DNA of 64,000 nt from Promicromonospora iranensis (GTDB lineage: Bacteria > Actinomycetota > Actinomycetes > Actinomycetales > Cellulomonadaceae), in assembly GCF_028994775.1 (NCBI RefSeq), contig NZ_JAJQMN010000001.1, positions 124,001 through 188,000 of the forward strand. Direction: 5' to 3'. Below the pieces are notes generated by a model that was not told the origin of the DNA, made no database searches, and worked only from the letters and a program-made list of their open reading frames with translations. Below are positions 18,842 to 27,668 of the stretch, in pieces. The first letter of the stretch is position 1; each line of letters opens with the position of its first letter. The translations under genes were made by a program, and so were the position numbers.

Positions 18842-19303
18842 TCAGGCGGCAGCCGGCTGCTCCGCGGCCTTGGGGTCCGGGCCGTACTGGTTCGGTCCGG
18901 GGGTGCCGTTGGCCGCCGTGAAGACGATCAGGATGATCTGGCCGACGAAGACGATCAGGTGGAGGAGGACCCAGAAACCGGACTTGCCGGTGTCGTGCAG
19001 GCGACGCACGGTGACACCGAGGGTCGGCAGGAGCAGCGCCAGGCCGACGAGCGACACGATGATGTAGCCGGTCGTCAGGGATCCGGGCATGGCAGGCATC
19101 GGCGCCGCGGCGTCGCCGGCCAGCACGTACTCCGAGGTGGCCGCGGAGTACTCGGCGAGGCCGGGGGCCACCAGCGCCACGTAGAGCACCGTGTAGACGA
19201 TCCCGTACGCCAGCATGTACCACCAGAACTCGGAGCGACGGGCGCGTCCGTTGAAGACCGCGTACTTGGACAGCACGGTCTTGATCGACTCGATGAACGA
19301 CAT
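18842..19303 (-). CDS. DUF805 membrane protein
   Basis: A 153-residue membrane protein that begins MSFIESIKTVLSKYAVFNGR and continues with the RRSEFWWYMLA DUF805 signature. There are four predicted spans, with LRRLHDTGKSG-type motif (VRRLHDTGKSGFW) before the third. The ATG at 19301-19303 follows a GAGAGG ribosome-binding site. A paralogue lies 142 bp upstream on the same strand. DUF805 proteins have no agreed function, and phage-derived or envelope roles have been suggested. Confidence 0.87.
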   Translation of the reverse strand: MSFIESIKTVLSKYAVFNGRARRSEFWWYMLAYGIVYTVLYVALVAPGLAEYSAATSEYVLAGDAAAPMPAMPGSLTTGYIIVSLVGLALLLPTLGVTVRRLHDTGKSGFWVLLHLIVFVGQIILIVFTAANGTPGPNQYGPDPKAAEQPAAA

Positions 19304-19445
19304 CGGGGGAAAACCTCTCTCACGTGTTATGCCAGAAACCTCCGGCAAGTGCGCACACATTGTTCCCATCCCTCGAACAGAGCACAAGGGTGGGCGCGGG
19401 TTAGAACTCACCGCCGTTGTGTGCATCCCCCGACGACGCGGTCCG

Positions 19446-19880
19446 TCAGTAGTACGCCACGGGCTGCGGGGGCAGCGCCTGTGCCCTGGGGTCCGGCCCG
19501 AACCGGTTGGGGCCGTTCTCGCCGGGCAGTGCGAGCAGCACGATCACGATGATGCCGCCGACGAACGGGACGAGGTTCAGCAGGTAGAACCAGCCGGACC
19601 TGCCGGTGTCGTGCAGGCGGCGGATCGCCGCGGAGATCAGGGGCACGAACGTCGCGAACGCGACGATCGCCCAGAGGGACATGCCGATGGTGCCGAGCAC
19701 GCCCGGTTCCTCGGTGACCGGATCCATGGTGACCAGGGCCGGGATGATCAGCGTCGCGAAGATGACCGCGTACACGGCCATGACCGCGAGATACCAGAAC
19801 CAGTACTCGGCGGGCCGGGCGCGCCCGCTGAAGACGCCGTACTTGCGCAGGCAGGTACGGACGGACTCGAAGAACGACAT
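19446..19880 (-). CDS. DUF805 membrane protein (paralogue)
   Basis: A 144-residue paralogue of the neighbouring DUF805 gene, starting MSFFESVRTCLRKYGVFSGR with the AEYWFWYLAV signature and the IRRLHDTGRSGWFYLL motif. Both end in a Gly/Pro-rich NPFGPDP-type tail (NRFGPDPRAQ here), suggesting recent tandem duplication. The ATG 19878-19880 has AAGGGA about 12 nt upstream. Its function is unknown. Confidence 0.87.
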   Translation of the reverse strand: MSFFESVRTCLRKYGVFSGRARPAEYWFWYLAVMAVYAVIFATLIIPALVTMDPVTEEPGVLGTIGMSLWAIVAFATFVPLISAAIRRLHDTGRSGWFYLLNLVPFVGGIIVIVLLALPGENGPNRFGPDPRAQALPPQPVAYY

Positions 19881-20020
19881 GTGTTGGATGTTTCCCTTGT
19901 GTCTTGTCGGCCGGCGTCTGCCGACTGACGTCGTGCCGACAGGTGTCTTGCGTGTCGGTGCGCGCACAGTTTCTCGGCAGGCCACGCCGCGGACAAGGCG
20001 CTGACCTGGGCAGAAGTACC

Positions 20021-20047
20021 CATGGACGCCATGGACGCCATGGACGG
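20021..20047. repeat. Triplicated 9-bp repeat CATGGACGC
   Basis: Three adjacent copies of CATGGACGC (last one ending GG) lie in the 241-bp gap between the ATP-grasp gene and the DUF805 gene. Nothing else in this gap is recognisable apart from the expected promoter region of the DUF805 gene. Confidence 0.8.
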
Positions 20048-20121
20048 AGCACGCCGACATGCCGGACGCCCAGGCCGCCGGAGCGACCTGGGCGTCGGGT
20101 ACGTCGACGGACCTGTCCGGG

Positions 20122-21426
20122 TCAGTAGCCCGTGGCCGTCGGCTCCGGGTAGTACTGCGCGTACTTGCGGCGGTAGTTCTGCGTGATCGCCTCGACGATG
20201 AGCCGGCGCTTGAGGCCGGAGTCGCCGTCGTACTTCAGCGGGTTGACCACGTCGCCGCTCGCCTTGAGGGCCTTGAGCCGGGTCTTGAGCTCCGGGTCCA
20301 GGACGTACTTGGACAGCAGGCCGAACGGCACCACCGTGTACAGCACGTCGCGGACCGCTCGCACCGGGCGGATCGGCCGGTGCAGCACCCAGTCCTCCAC
20401 GAGCACGCGGGCCACGTTGGCCCCGCCCGCGGTGACGTAGTAGTTGTTGCGCCCGATCCGTGTGTTCGCCTCGAAGTACACGTGCTGCCCCGTACGCGGG
20501 TCCAGCTTGTAGTCGAAGTTGGCGAACCCCACGTAGCCGGTCGCGTCGAGGAACCGGGTGGCCGCCTCCATCGCGTCGTCGTACGCCTCCACCAGGATCG
20601 CGGCGGGGATGCCCAGCGTGCCCGGCGTGTGCTCCTCCAGGAGCACCCGCCCGGTGGCCAGGAGCGTCACCTCGCCCGACGTGTCGCGGTAGGCGGTCAG
20701 GGACCGCATCTGCGTCTCGTCGCCCGGGATGAACTCCTGCACGAGGAACGTGCCGGGGAACTTCGCGTCGGCCAGGTGGCCCAGCAGCTCGTCCAGCTCC
20801 GCGCGCGAGTCGATGTGGTGGATCTTCGCCTTGCCGGGGAAGTCCACGTAGTACCACTCGGCACTGTTGGACGGCTTGCCGACCACCGGGTACTGCAGGT
20901 CCACCTCGAGACCGGGCACCGCCGCACGCCCGCCGTCGGCCACCAGCTTGGCGATGTCGACCGCCACCGTGCGCGGCGTCGGGATGCCGAGCTGGTCGCA
21001 CACCTCCGCGAAGCCCTCCTTGCTGCTGACCTGCTCCAGCACGGGCAGCGACGGGTACGGCAGCACGTAGCCCGCCGCCTCCAGCCGCTCCCGGTTCAGG
21101 ATGACGGTGCGCACGTGCCAGTCCGCGTTCGTCAGCAGGATCAGGACCTTGTCCCGGTGCTGCTGCGCGATGCCCTCGAGGGTGGAGAGGAACACGTCCA
21201 CCTCGTCCAGGCCGGGCACCACCACGTTCTCGGCGATCGCCGAGTCCTGCATGGCGCGGGTGGCCACCTTCGACAGCACCACGGCGGGAGTGCGGTACTG
21301 CTCGTGGAACGCCCGCACCAGGGCGTACATCCCGACGTCGCCGCCGATCCCCACCACCATCATGTCCGGGACGGGAACCTCCCCGCCACCGTCAGCCGGC
21401 CCCTTGTCCGCGGGGAGACCCCTCAC
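20122..21426 (-). CDS. ATP-grasp carboxylate-amine ligase, candidate D-aspartate/D-glutamate ligase for the peptidoglycan bridge
   Basis: A 434-residue ATP-grasp protein. A pre-ATP-grasp domain (VVGIGGDVGMYALVRAF) precedes the ATP lysine in YPVVGKPSNSAEWY and the Mg-binding FEANTRIGRNNYY motif near residue 320. This layout matches the family of the Enterococcus faecium D-aspartate ligase. Promicromonosporaceae-type organisms use L-Lys bridges ending in D-Asp or D-Glu, and a FemX-type gene lies 3.6 kb away, so a bridge role is attractive (inference). It overlaps gnd by 4 bp (ATGA). Confidence 0.75.
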   Translation of the reverse strand: MRGLPADKGPADGGGEVPVPDMMVVGIGGDVGMYALVRAFHEQYRTPAVVLSKVATRAMQDSAIAENVVVPGLDEVDVFLSTLEGIAQQHRDKVLILLTNADWHVRTVILNRERLEAAGYVLPYPSLPVLEQVSSKEGFAEVCDQLGIPTPRTVAVDIAKLVADGGRAAVPGLEVDLQYPVVGKPSNSAEWYYVDFPGKAKIHHIDSRAELDELLGHLADAKFPGTFLVQEFIPGDETQMRSLTAYRDTSGEVTLLATGRVLLEEHTPGTLGIPAAILVEAYDDAMEAATRFLDATGYVGFANFDYKLDPRTGQHVYFEANTRIGRNNYYVTAGGANVARVLVEDWVLHRPIRPVRAVRDVLYTVVPFGLLSKYVLDPELKTRLKALKASGDVVNPLKYDGDSGLKRRLIVEAITQNYRRKYAQYYPEPTATGY

Positions 21427-22871
21427 GCCTCAGCCTCCGTGCGGTCCCCGGACCACTCGGTGTGGAACGTGCCCTCGCGGTCGACGCGCTTGTAGGTGTG
21501 CGCGCCGAAGAAGTCGCGCTGGGCCTGCACCAGGGCAGCGGGCAGCCGCTCGGCGCGGACGCCGTCGTAGTACGCCAGCGACGACGAGAACGCCGGCGCG
21601 GGCACGCCGTTCTGGGCGGCACCGGCGACGATGCGGCGCCACGCGGGCAGGCCGCTCGCGACGGCGTCGGTGAAGTACGGGTCCGCCAGCAGCAGGGGAA
21701 GGTCGCCGTCGCGCTCGTAGGCCTCGGTGATCCGGTCCAGGAACCGGGCACGGATGATGCAGCCACCGCGCCAGATGCGGGCCATCGCGCCGCGGTCGAT
21801 GTCCCAGCCGTACTCGGTGGCGGCAGCGGCGATCTGGTCGAAGCCCTGCGAGTAGGCGACGACCTTCGAGGCGTACAGGGCCAGGCGGACGTCCTCGATG
21901 AATGCGGTACGGGACGCGTCGTCCTTCGAGACCTCCCACTCCTGCGCGTGCGCGGGCAGGACCGCGCGTCCCGCCGCCCGCTGCGGCACCGAGCCGGACA
22001 GCGAGCGGGCGAACGTGGCCTCCGCGATCCCGGTGATGGGCACGCCCACGTCCAGACCGTTCTGCACGGTCCAGCGGCCGGTGCCCTTCTGCTCCGCCTG
22101 GTCCAGCACGATGTCGACGAACGCCTTGCCGGTCTCGGCGTCGACGTGCTGCAGCACGTCGGCGGTGATCTCGATGAGGAACGACTCCAGGTCGCCCGTG
22201 TTCCACTGCGCGAAGATCTCGCCGATCTCTGCCGCTGTGGCACCCAGCCCCTGGCGCAGCAGGTCGTACGCCTCGGCGATGAGCTGCATGTCGGCGTACT
22301 CGATGCCGTTGTGCACCATCTTCACGAAGTGACCGGCGCCGTCGGAGCCCACGTACGTGCAGCACGGGACGCCGTCCACCTTCGCGGAGATGTCCTCCAG
22401 GATCGGGCCGAGCGACTCGTACGACTCGGGCGTGCCGCCCGGCATGATCGACGGGCCGTTCAGCGCGCCCTCCTCGCCGCCGGACACACCGGTACCCACG
22501 AAGTGCAGGCCGTGCTCCTTGAGGGCCGCCTCACGCCGGATCGTGTCCGGGAAGTGCGCGTTGCCGGCGTCGACCACGATGTCGCCCTCCTCCAGGAGGG
22601 GGATCAGCTCGTCGATGACGGCGTCCGTGGGACCGCCGGCCTTGACCATGATGACAACCTTGCGCGGCCGCTCGAGCGACGCGACGAAGTCGGCCATCGT
22701 CTCGCTCGGGATGAACTCACCGTCGCTGCCGTGCTCCGCGACCAGCGACTCGGTCTTGGCGTAGGAACGGTTGTGGACCGCCACCGTGTAGCCGTGACGT
22801 GCGAAGTTCCGCGCGAGGTTGCGACCCATCACCGCCAGCCCGGTGACGCCGATCTGTGCTGTGCCTGACAC
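21423..22871 (-). CDS. gnd: 6-phosphogluconate dehydrogenase, decarboxylating
   Basis: A 482-residue pentose-phosphate enzyme. The NADP site is GVTGLAVMGRNLARNFA at the N-terminus. The catalytic block GSDGAGHFVKMVHNGIEYAD contains the essential Lys and Asn. The length matches the long dimeric Gnd family, and the C-terminal tail ends near KRVDREGTFHTEW. Translational coupling to the downstream ATP-grasp gene is unusual for gnd and worth noting, since there is no metabolic link between them. Confidence 0.95.
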   Translation of the reverse strand: MSGTAQIGVTGLAVMGRNLARNFARHGYTVAVHNRSYAKTESLVAEHGSDGEFIPSETMADFVASLERPRKVVIMVKAGGPTDAVIDELIPLLEEGDIVVDAGNAHFPDTIRREAALKEHGLHFVGTGVSGGEEGALNGPSIMPGGTPESYESLGPILEDISAKVDGVPCCTYVGSDGAGHFVKMVHNGIEYADMQLIAEAYDLLRQGLGATAAEIGEIFAQWNTGDLESFLIEITADVLQHVDAETGKAFVDIVLDQAEQKGTGRWTVQNGLDVGVPITGIAEATFARSLSGSVPQRAAGRAVLPAHAQEWEVSKDDASRTAFIEDVRLALYASKVVAYSQGFDQIAAAATEYGWDIDRGAMARIWRGGCIIRARFLDRITEAYERDGDLPLLLADPYFTDAVASGLPAWRRIVAGAAQNGVPAPAFSSSLAYYDGVRAERLPAALVQAQRDFFGAHTYKRVDREGTFHTEWSGDRTEAEA

Positions 22872-23021
22872 GTTCTTGCTCCTTAAGAAGTGGGTACGGG
22901 CCGGCGTACGCGTTTCGGCGCGCCGTGACCCTCGGTCAGCCTAGTCGGCCGAGGTCGGGACGGTGCGGCGCCGTCCGCCGGGCGAGCAGATCACGATCCG
23001 GCGACAGCCGCGCGCCTCCGC

Positions 23022-23723
23022 ATGGAGACCGCCGTGCGGACGTACCGTGAAGTGGTGACCAGCGGCCCGCCCACCGGCGTCCCCGTCGACTTCGCAGCAG
23101 CCCTCGCCGACCTGCGGCGTCAGGCTCTGCGTGCCGAGGTGCGCCTCACCGAGATCCCGGCCCCGCGCCGCGTGGCGCCGTACAGCGTGGCGCTCTCGGG
23201 CGACGTGCTGCCCGGCACGCCACCCGGGCCGGCCGGCCGGGACCGCCCCGACGACCACGATCACGCCGAGGAACCGCTCGCCACCGGCCGCTTCGTCGTG
23301 CTGCACGACCCGGACGGCCAGGAGGCCTGGCACGGCACCTTCCGCGTGGTGACCCTGGTCCGGGCCACGCTCGAGCCCGAGATGGCCGCCGACCCCATGC
23401 TGGCCGACGTCGCCTGGTCCTGGGTGGGCGAGTGCCTCGAGTCCGCGGGGCTCGTCCGCGGTACGGACACCGTCGCCGACGGCGGCACGGTCACCCGGGT
23501 GCTGTCGCAGAGCTACGGCGCGCTGGACGGCACGCCCGACGCGGTCGACCTCGAGATCCGCGCGTCGTGGACGCCGCTCGACACCCAGCTGGGCACCCAC
23601 CTGCGCGCGTGGGCCACGCTGCTCACCATGGCCGCCGGCGTGCCTCCGCTGCCCGAGGGTGTCGCGGCGCTCACCAGGCGGTTTACCGACCGATCCAGGC
23701 AACGCCATACGGTAGGTCCATGA
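23022..23723 (+). CDS. DUF3000 domain protein
   Basis: A 233-residue soluble protein. The DUF3000 domain covers FAAALADLRRQALRAEVRLTE through the C-terminal SWTPLDTQLGTHLRAWATLL region. It is a conserved actinobacterial family of unknown function, usually next to an RNase D-like gene. Here its stop overlaps that gene's ATG (ATGA at 23720). The central Asp/His-rich segment (DRPDDHDHAEE) is variable. ATG 23022 is used; a GTG at 23055 is possible. Confidence 0.85.
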   Translation: METAVRTYREVVTSGPPTGVPVDFAAALADLRRQALRAEVRLTEIPAPRRVAPYSVALSGDVLPGTPPGPAGRDRPDDHDHAEEPLATGRFVVLHDPDGQEAWHGTFRVVTLVRATLEPEMAADPMLADVAWSWVGECLESAGLVRGTDTVADGGTVTRVLSQSYGALDGTPDAVDLEIRASWTPLDTQLGTHLRAWATLLTMAAGVPPLPEGVAALTRRFTDRSRQRHTVGP

Positions 23724-24985
23724 CCACCACGGAGCGAGGAGTCCCTGCGGAGACATCGACGCCCGTGCCGGCACCCGTCACCCCACTGACCGAGCCCGCT
23801 GACGGGCTGCCCGACGTCGTGGCCACCGAGGGTGCTTTCGCACGAGTCGTCGAGGCGTTCGCTGCAGGCTCCGGGCCGGTAGCGGCCGACGCCGAACGCG
23901 CCTCCGGCTACCGCTACGGGCAGGCCACCTACCTGGTCCAGGTACGGCGGGCGGGCGCGGGTACGGCACTGATCGACCCCATCGGCGTCCCGGACCTCTC
24001 GCCGCTCGGCGCGGCCGTCGGTGACGCCGAGTTCGTGCTGCACGCCGCCTCCCAGGACCTGCCGGGATTCGCCGAGCACGGCCTGCGTCCCGCGCGCGTC
24101 TTCGACACCGAGCTGGCCGCAAGGCTGCTCGGCATGGAACGCGTGGGGCTCGCCGCCGTCGTGGCCGAGGTGCTCGGGCTGGGCCTGGCGAAGGAGCACT
24201 CCGCGGTCGACTGGTCCACCCGCCCGCTGCCCGAGGACTGGTTGCGGTACGCCGCGCTCGACGTCGAGGTGCTCGTCGAGCTGCGCGACCGCCTCGCGGA
24301 GCGGCTCGAGGCCGCCGGCAAGTCCGAGTGGGCGGCGCAGGAGTTCGAGGCGGTGCGCACCGCCGCCCCGCCGGCGCCGCGGGTCGACCCGTGGCGCCGC
24401 ACGTCCGGCATGCACGTGCTGCGCAACCCCCGCCAGGTCGCCGCCGTCCGGGCGATGTGGATCGCCCGGGACGCGAGCGCCCAGGCGCGCGACATCTCAC
24501 CGGGCCGGGTGCTGCCCGACCGGGCGATCGTCGCGGCGGCGAAGGCCATGCCGAAGACGGCAGGCCAGCTCGTCGCCCTGCCCGAGTTCGCGGGCAAGGG
24601 CACCAAGCGTCGGGCCGCGTACTGGCAGAAGGCGATCGACGAGGCGCGCGCCCTGCCCGAGGCCGAGCTGCCGTCCGTGCGCGGTCCGCGCACCGACGGC
24701 CCGCCGCCGCCGCGCACCTGGGGCGACCGCGACCCCACGGCCGCCCGGCGCCTCACGGCGGCCCGCGAGCTCGTGACGGCGCTCTCCGCGGAGCTGAACG
24801 TCCCGGTCGAGAACCTGCTGCAGCCCGACGCGCTGCGCCGCCTGTGCTGGTCGCCGCCGGCCCCGGCCGACGCGGCGGCCATCACCGAGTTCCTGCGGGG
24901 TCGCGGCGCCCGGCAGTGGCAGGTGAAGCTGCTGGCGGGCGGCCTGGAGCGGGCGTTCGCCGAGGCGGCACGCGAACAGGTGTGA
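23720..24985 (+). CDS. rnd: RNase D-like 3'-5' exonuclease with HRDC domain
   Basis: A 421-residue protein coupled to DUF3000. The DEDDy exonuclease domain covers residues about 25-200: VAADAERASGYRY gives the DxE pair, HAASQDLPGF the second Asp, and YAALDVEVLVEL the Yx3D motif. An HRDC domain follows at about 230-310. It would trim structured RNA 3' ends. In Mycobacterium tuberculosis the equivalent pair sits beside dxs1, but here dxs is about 24 kb away. Confidence 0.88.
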   Translation: MTTTERGVPAETSTPVPAPVTPLTEPADGLPDVVATEGAFARVVEAFAAGSGPVAADAERASGYRYGQATYLVQVRRAGAGTALIDPIGVPDLSPLGAAVGDAEFVLHAASQDLPGFAEHGLRPARVFDTELAARLLGMERVGLAAVVAEVLGLGLAKEHSAVDWSTRPLPEDWLRYAALDVEVLVELRDRLAERLEAAGKSEWAAQEFEAVRTAAPPAPRVDPWRRTSGMHVLRNPRQVAAVRAMWIARDASAQARDISPGRVLPDRAIVAAAKAMPKTAGQLVALPEFAGKGTKRRAAYWQKAIDEARALPEAELPSVRGPRTDGPPPPRTWGDRDPTAARRLTAARELVTALSAELNVPVENLLQPDALRRLCWSPPAPADAAAITEFLRGRGARQWQVKLLAGGLERAFAEAAREQV

Positions 24986-25018
24986 AAGCGGCACCCCGAC
25001 CCCAGTAGAGTCGTCCCC

Positions 25019-26074
25019 ATGCCAGCCCTGTCGGAGCCCATCACGCTCGCCGTCGACGTAGTCACCGAACCTTCGACCTGGGACCGCGAGGTTCTCGCCC
25101 TGGGCGGACACCCGCTCCAGCTGTGGGGATGGGGCGAGGTCAAGGCCGCGGGCAACTGGCGCGCACACCGTCTGCGCGTGACCGAGGACGGCACGACCGT
25201 CGGCCTGGCACAGCTGCTCGTGCGGCCGCTGCCCGCCCAGTTCCGGGCGCTGTCGTACGTGCCGCGCGGACCGGTCGTGGCGCACCACGACGGCGAGACC
25301 GCGCAGGCGGTCTTCGGGGTCGGCGACTCCGCGACCCGCAACGCCGTGACGAACACCGTCGTGGAGTGGGCGCGCGAGAACGTGGGCGGCGTCGGCATCA
25401 CCATCGAGCCGGACTGGCCGGCCGGCACCCAGCTGGACCTGGCCGGGCGGCGGTACGCGCCGAACCAGATCCTGATCCCCAGCACGCTGATCCTCGACCT
25501 CACCAAGTCGGGTGACGAGCTGCTGGCGGACATGCGCAAGTCCACGCGGTACGAGATCCGCAAGGGTGCGCGGTCCGGCCTGGACATCCGCCGGGTGACG
25601 GAGGAGCAGGAGGTGCTGCGGGTGCTGGACGTCTACAAGGAGACCGCCCAGCGCGCCGGCTTCGCCATCCACTCCGACGAGTACTACCTGGACATCCACC
25701 GCTCGCTCGGCGACAAGTCGGTGCTGGTGGCCACCTACGTCGACGACGTACCCGCCTGCTTCGCGTGGTGCGTCAACTCGGCCAGCACGTCGTTCCTTCT
25801 GTACGGCGGCGGCAACGACGCCGGCCGCAAGGCCACGGCGACCGCGCCGACCTACTGGCGCACCATCGAGATCGCCCGGGAGCAGGGCCTCGTACGGTAC
25901 GACATGAACGGCCTGCTCAACGACGGCATCAGCGACTTCAAGAAGAGCTTCGCGAAGCACACGGACGAGCTGGTGGGCTCGATCGACGTCGCGTTCTCCC
26001 GCTGGTACAACACCTGGAACACCGCCCTGCCGACGGCGAAGAAGGTAGTCCGCAAGCTCCGCGGCAACGGCTGA
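25019..26074 (+). CDS. FemX/FemAB-family peptidoglycan bridge aminoacyltransferase
   Basis: A 351-residue tRNA-dependent transferase built of two GNAT-like halves. FemABX features are QLWGWGEVKAAGNWRAHR near the start, the KSTRYEIRKGARSGLDIR block near residue 180, and the C-terminal YDMNGLLNDGISDFKKSF motif. It would add the first residue (Gly, Ala, Ser or Thr) to the Lys side chain of lipid II. The ATG lies 7 nt after TAGAGT (25006-25011), so it is probably leaderless. Together with the ATP-grasp ligase it suggests a two-residue bridge ending in a D-acid. Confidence 0.85.
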   Translation: MPALSEPITLAVDVVTEPSTWDREVLALGGHPLQLWGWGEVKAAGNWRAHRLRVTEDGTTVGLAQLLVRPLPAQFRALSYVPRGPVVAHHDGETAQAVFGVGDSATRNAVTNTVVEWARENVGGVGITIEPDWPAGTQLDLAGRRYAPNQILIPSTLILDLTKSGDELLADMRKSTRYEIRKGARSGLDIRRVTEEQEVLRVLDVYKETAQRAGFAIHSDEYYLDIHRSLGDKSVLVATYVDDVPACFAWCVNSASTSFLLYGGGNDAGRKATATAPTYWRTIEIAREQGLVRYDMNGLLNDGISDFKKSFAKHTDELVGSIDVAFSRWYNTWNTALPTAKKVVRKLRGNG

Positions 26075-26086
26075 CCCCGCGGCACA

Positions 26087-26167
26087 CACAGAGCCCGCCC
26101 TACCCAGCGTTTGGGCCCGGACCCCGCACGATTCCGGGCCCGATCGCTGGGTAGGGCGGGCTCTGTG
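26087..26167. repeat. Long nested palindrome (family B, copy 1) after femX
   Basis: Perfect 23-bp outer arms (26087-26109 and 26145-26167) carry GCTGGGTAGGGCGGG, and inner arms GGGCCCGGA and TCCGGGCCC also pair, giving an almost continuous stem. It starts 13 bp after the femX stop. It shares the CGCTGGGTA core with family A and a nearly identical 28-bp right half with copy 2. The 340-bp gap here otherwise contains copy 2 and, near 26343, a TAGCGT box that may serve fadA. Confidence 0.92.
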
Positions 26168-26189
26168 CGCGTGCGCCGCCGAGTTCGCG

Positions 26190-26242
26190 TACCCAGCGAT
26201 TTCGCCCGTGGCCGCGCCGATTCCGGGCCGGATCGCTGGGTA
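26190..26242. repeat. Palindrome (family B, copy 2)
   Basis: Arms TACCCAGCGAT (26190-26200) and ATCGCTGGGTA (26232-26242) are perfect over 11 bp around a 31-nt centre. The right half from CGATTCCGGGCC onward repeats copy 1 with one change, so the two form a direct tandem pair within 160 bp. Confidence 0.88.
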
Positions 26243-26414
26243 GGACGGTCGTTCAGCACCCTGCCCACGGAGTGCGAGACTGCGTTCCAGGAGCACCCAG
26301 ACCGGGTATCAGTTCGTGCGTGCTTTTTACCGGTACTCGCGGTAGCGTGTATCTCGATCCAGCGGCGTCGCTCACCGGACGTCGCCGTCCCGAAAACCCC
26401 CAGGAGTTCTGCTG

Positions 26415-27665
<1,251 letters not shown>

Positions 27666-27668
27666 CCA

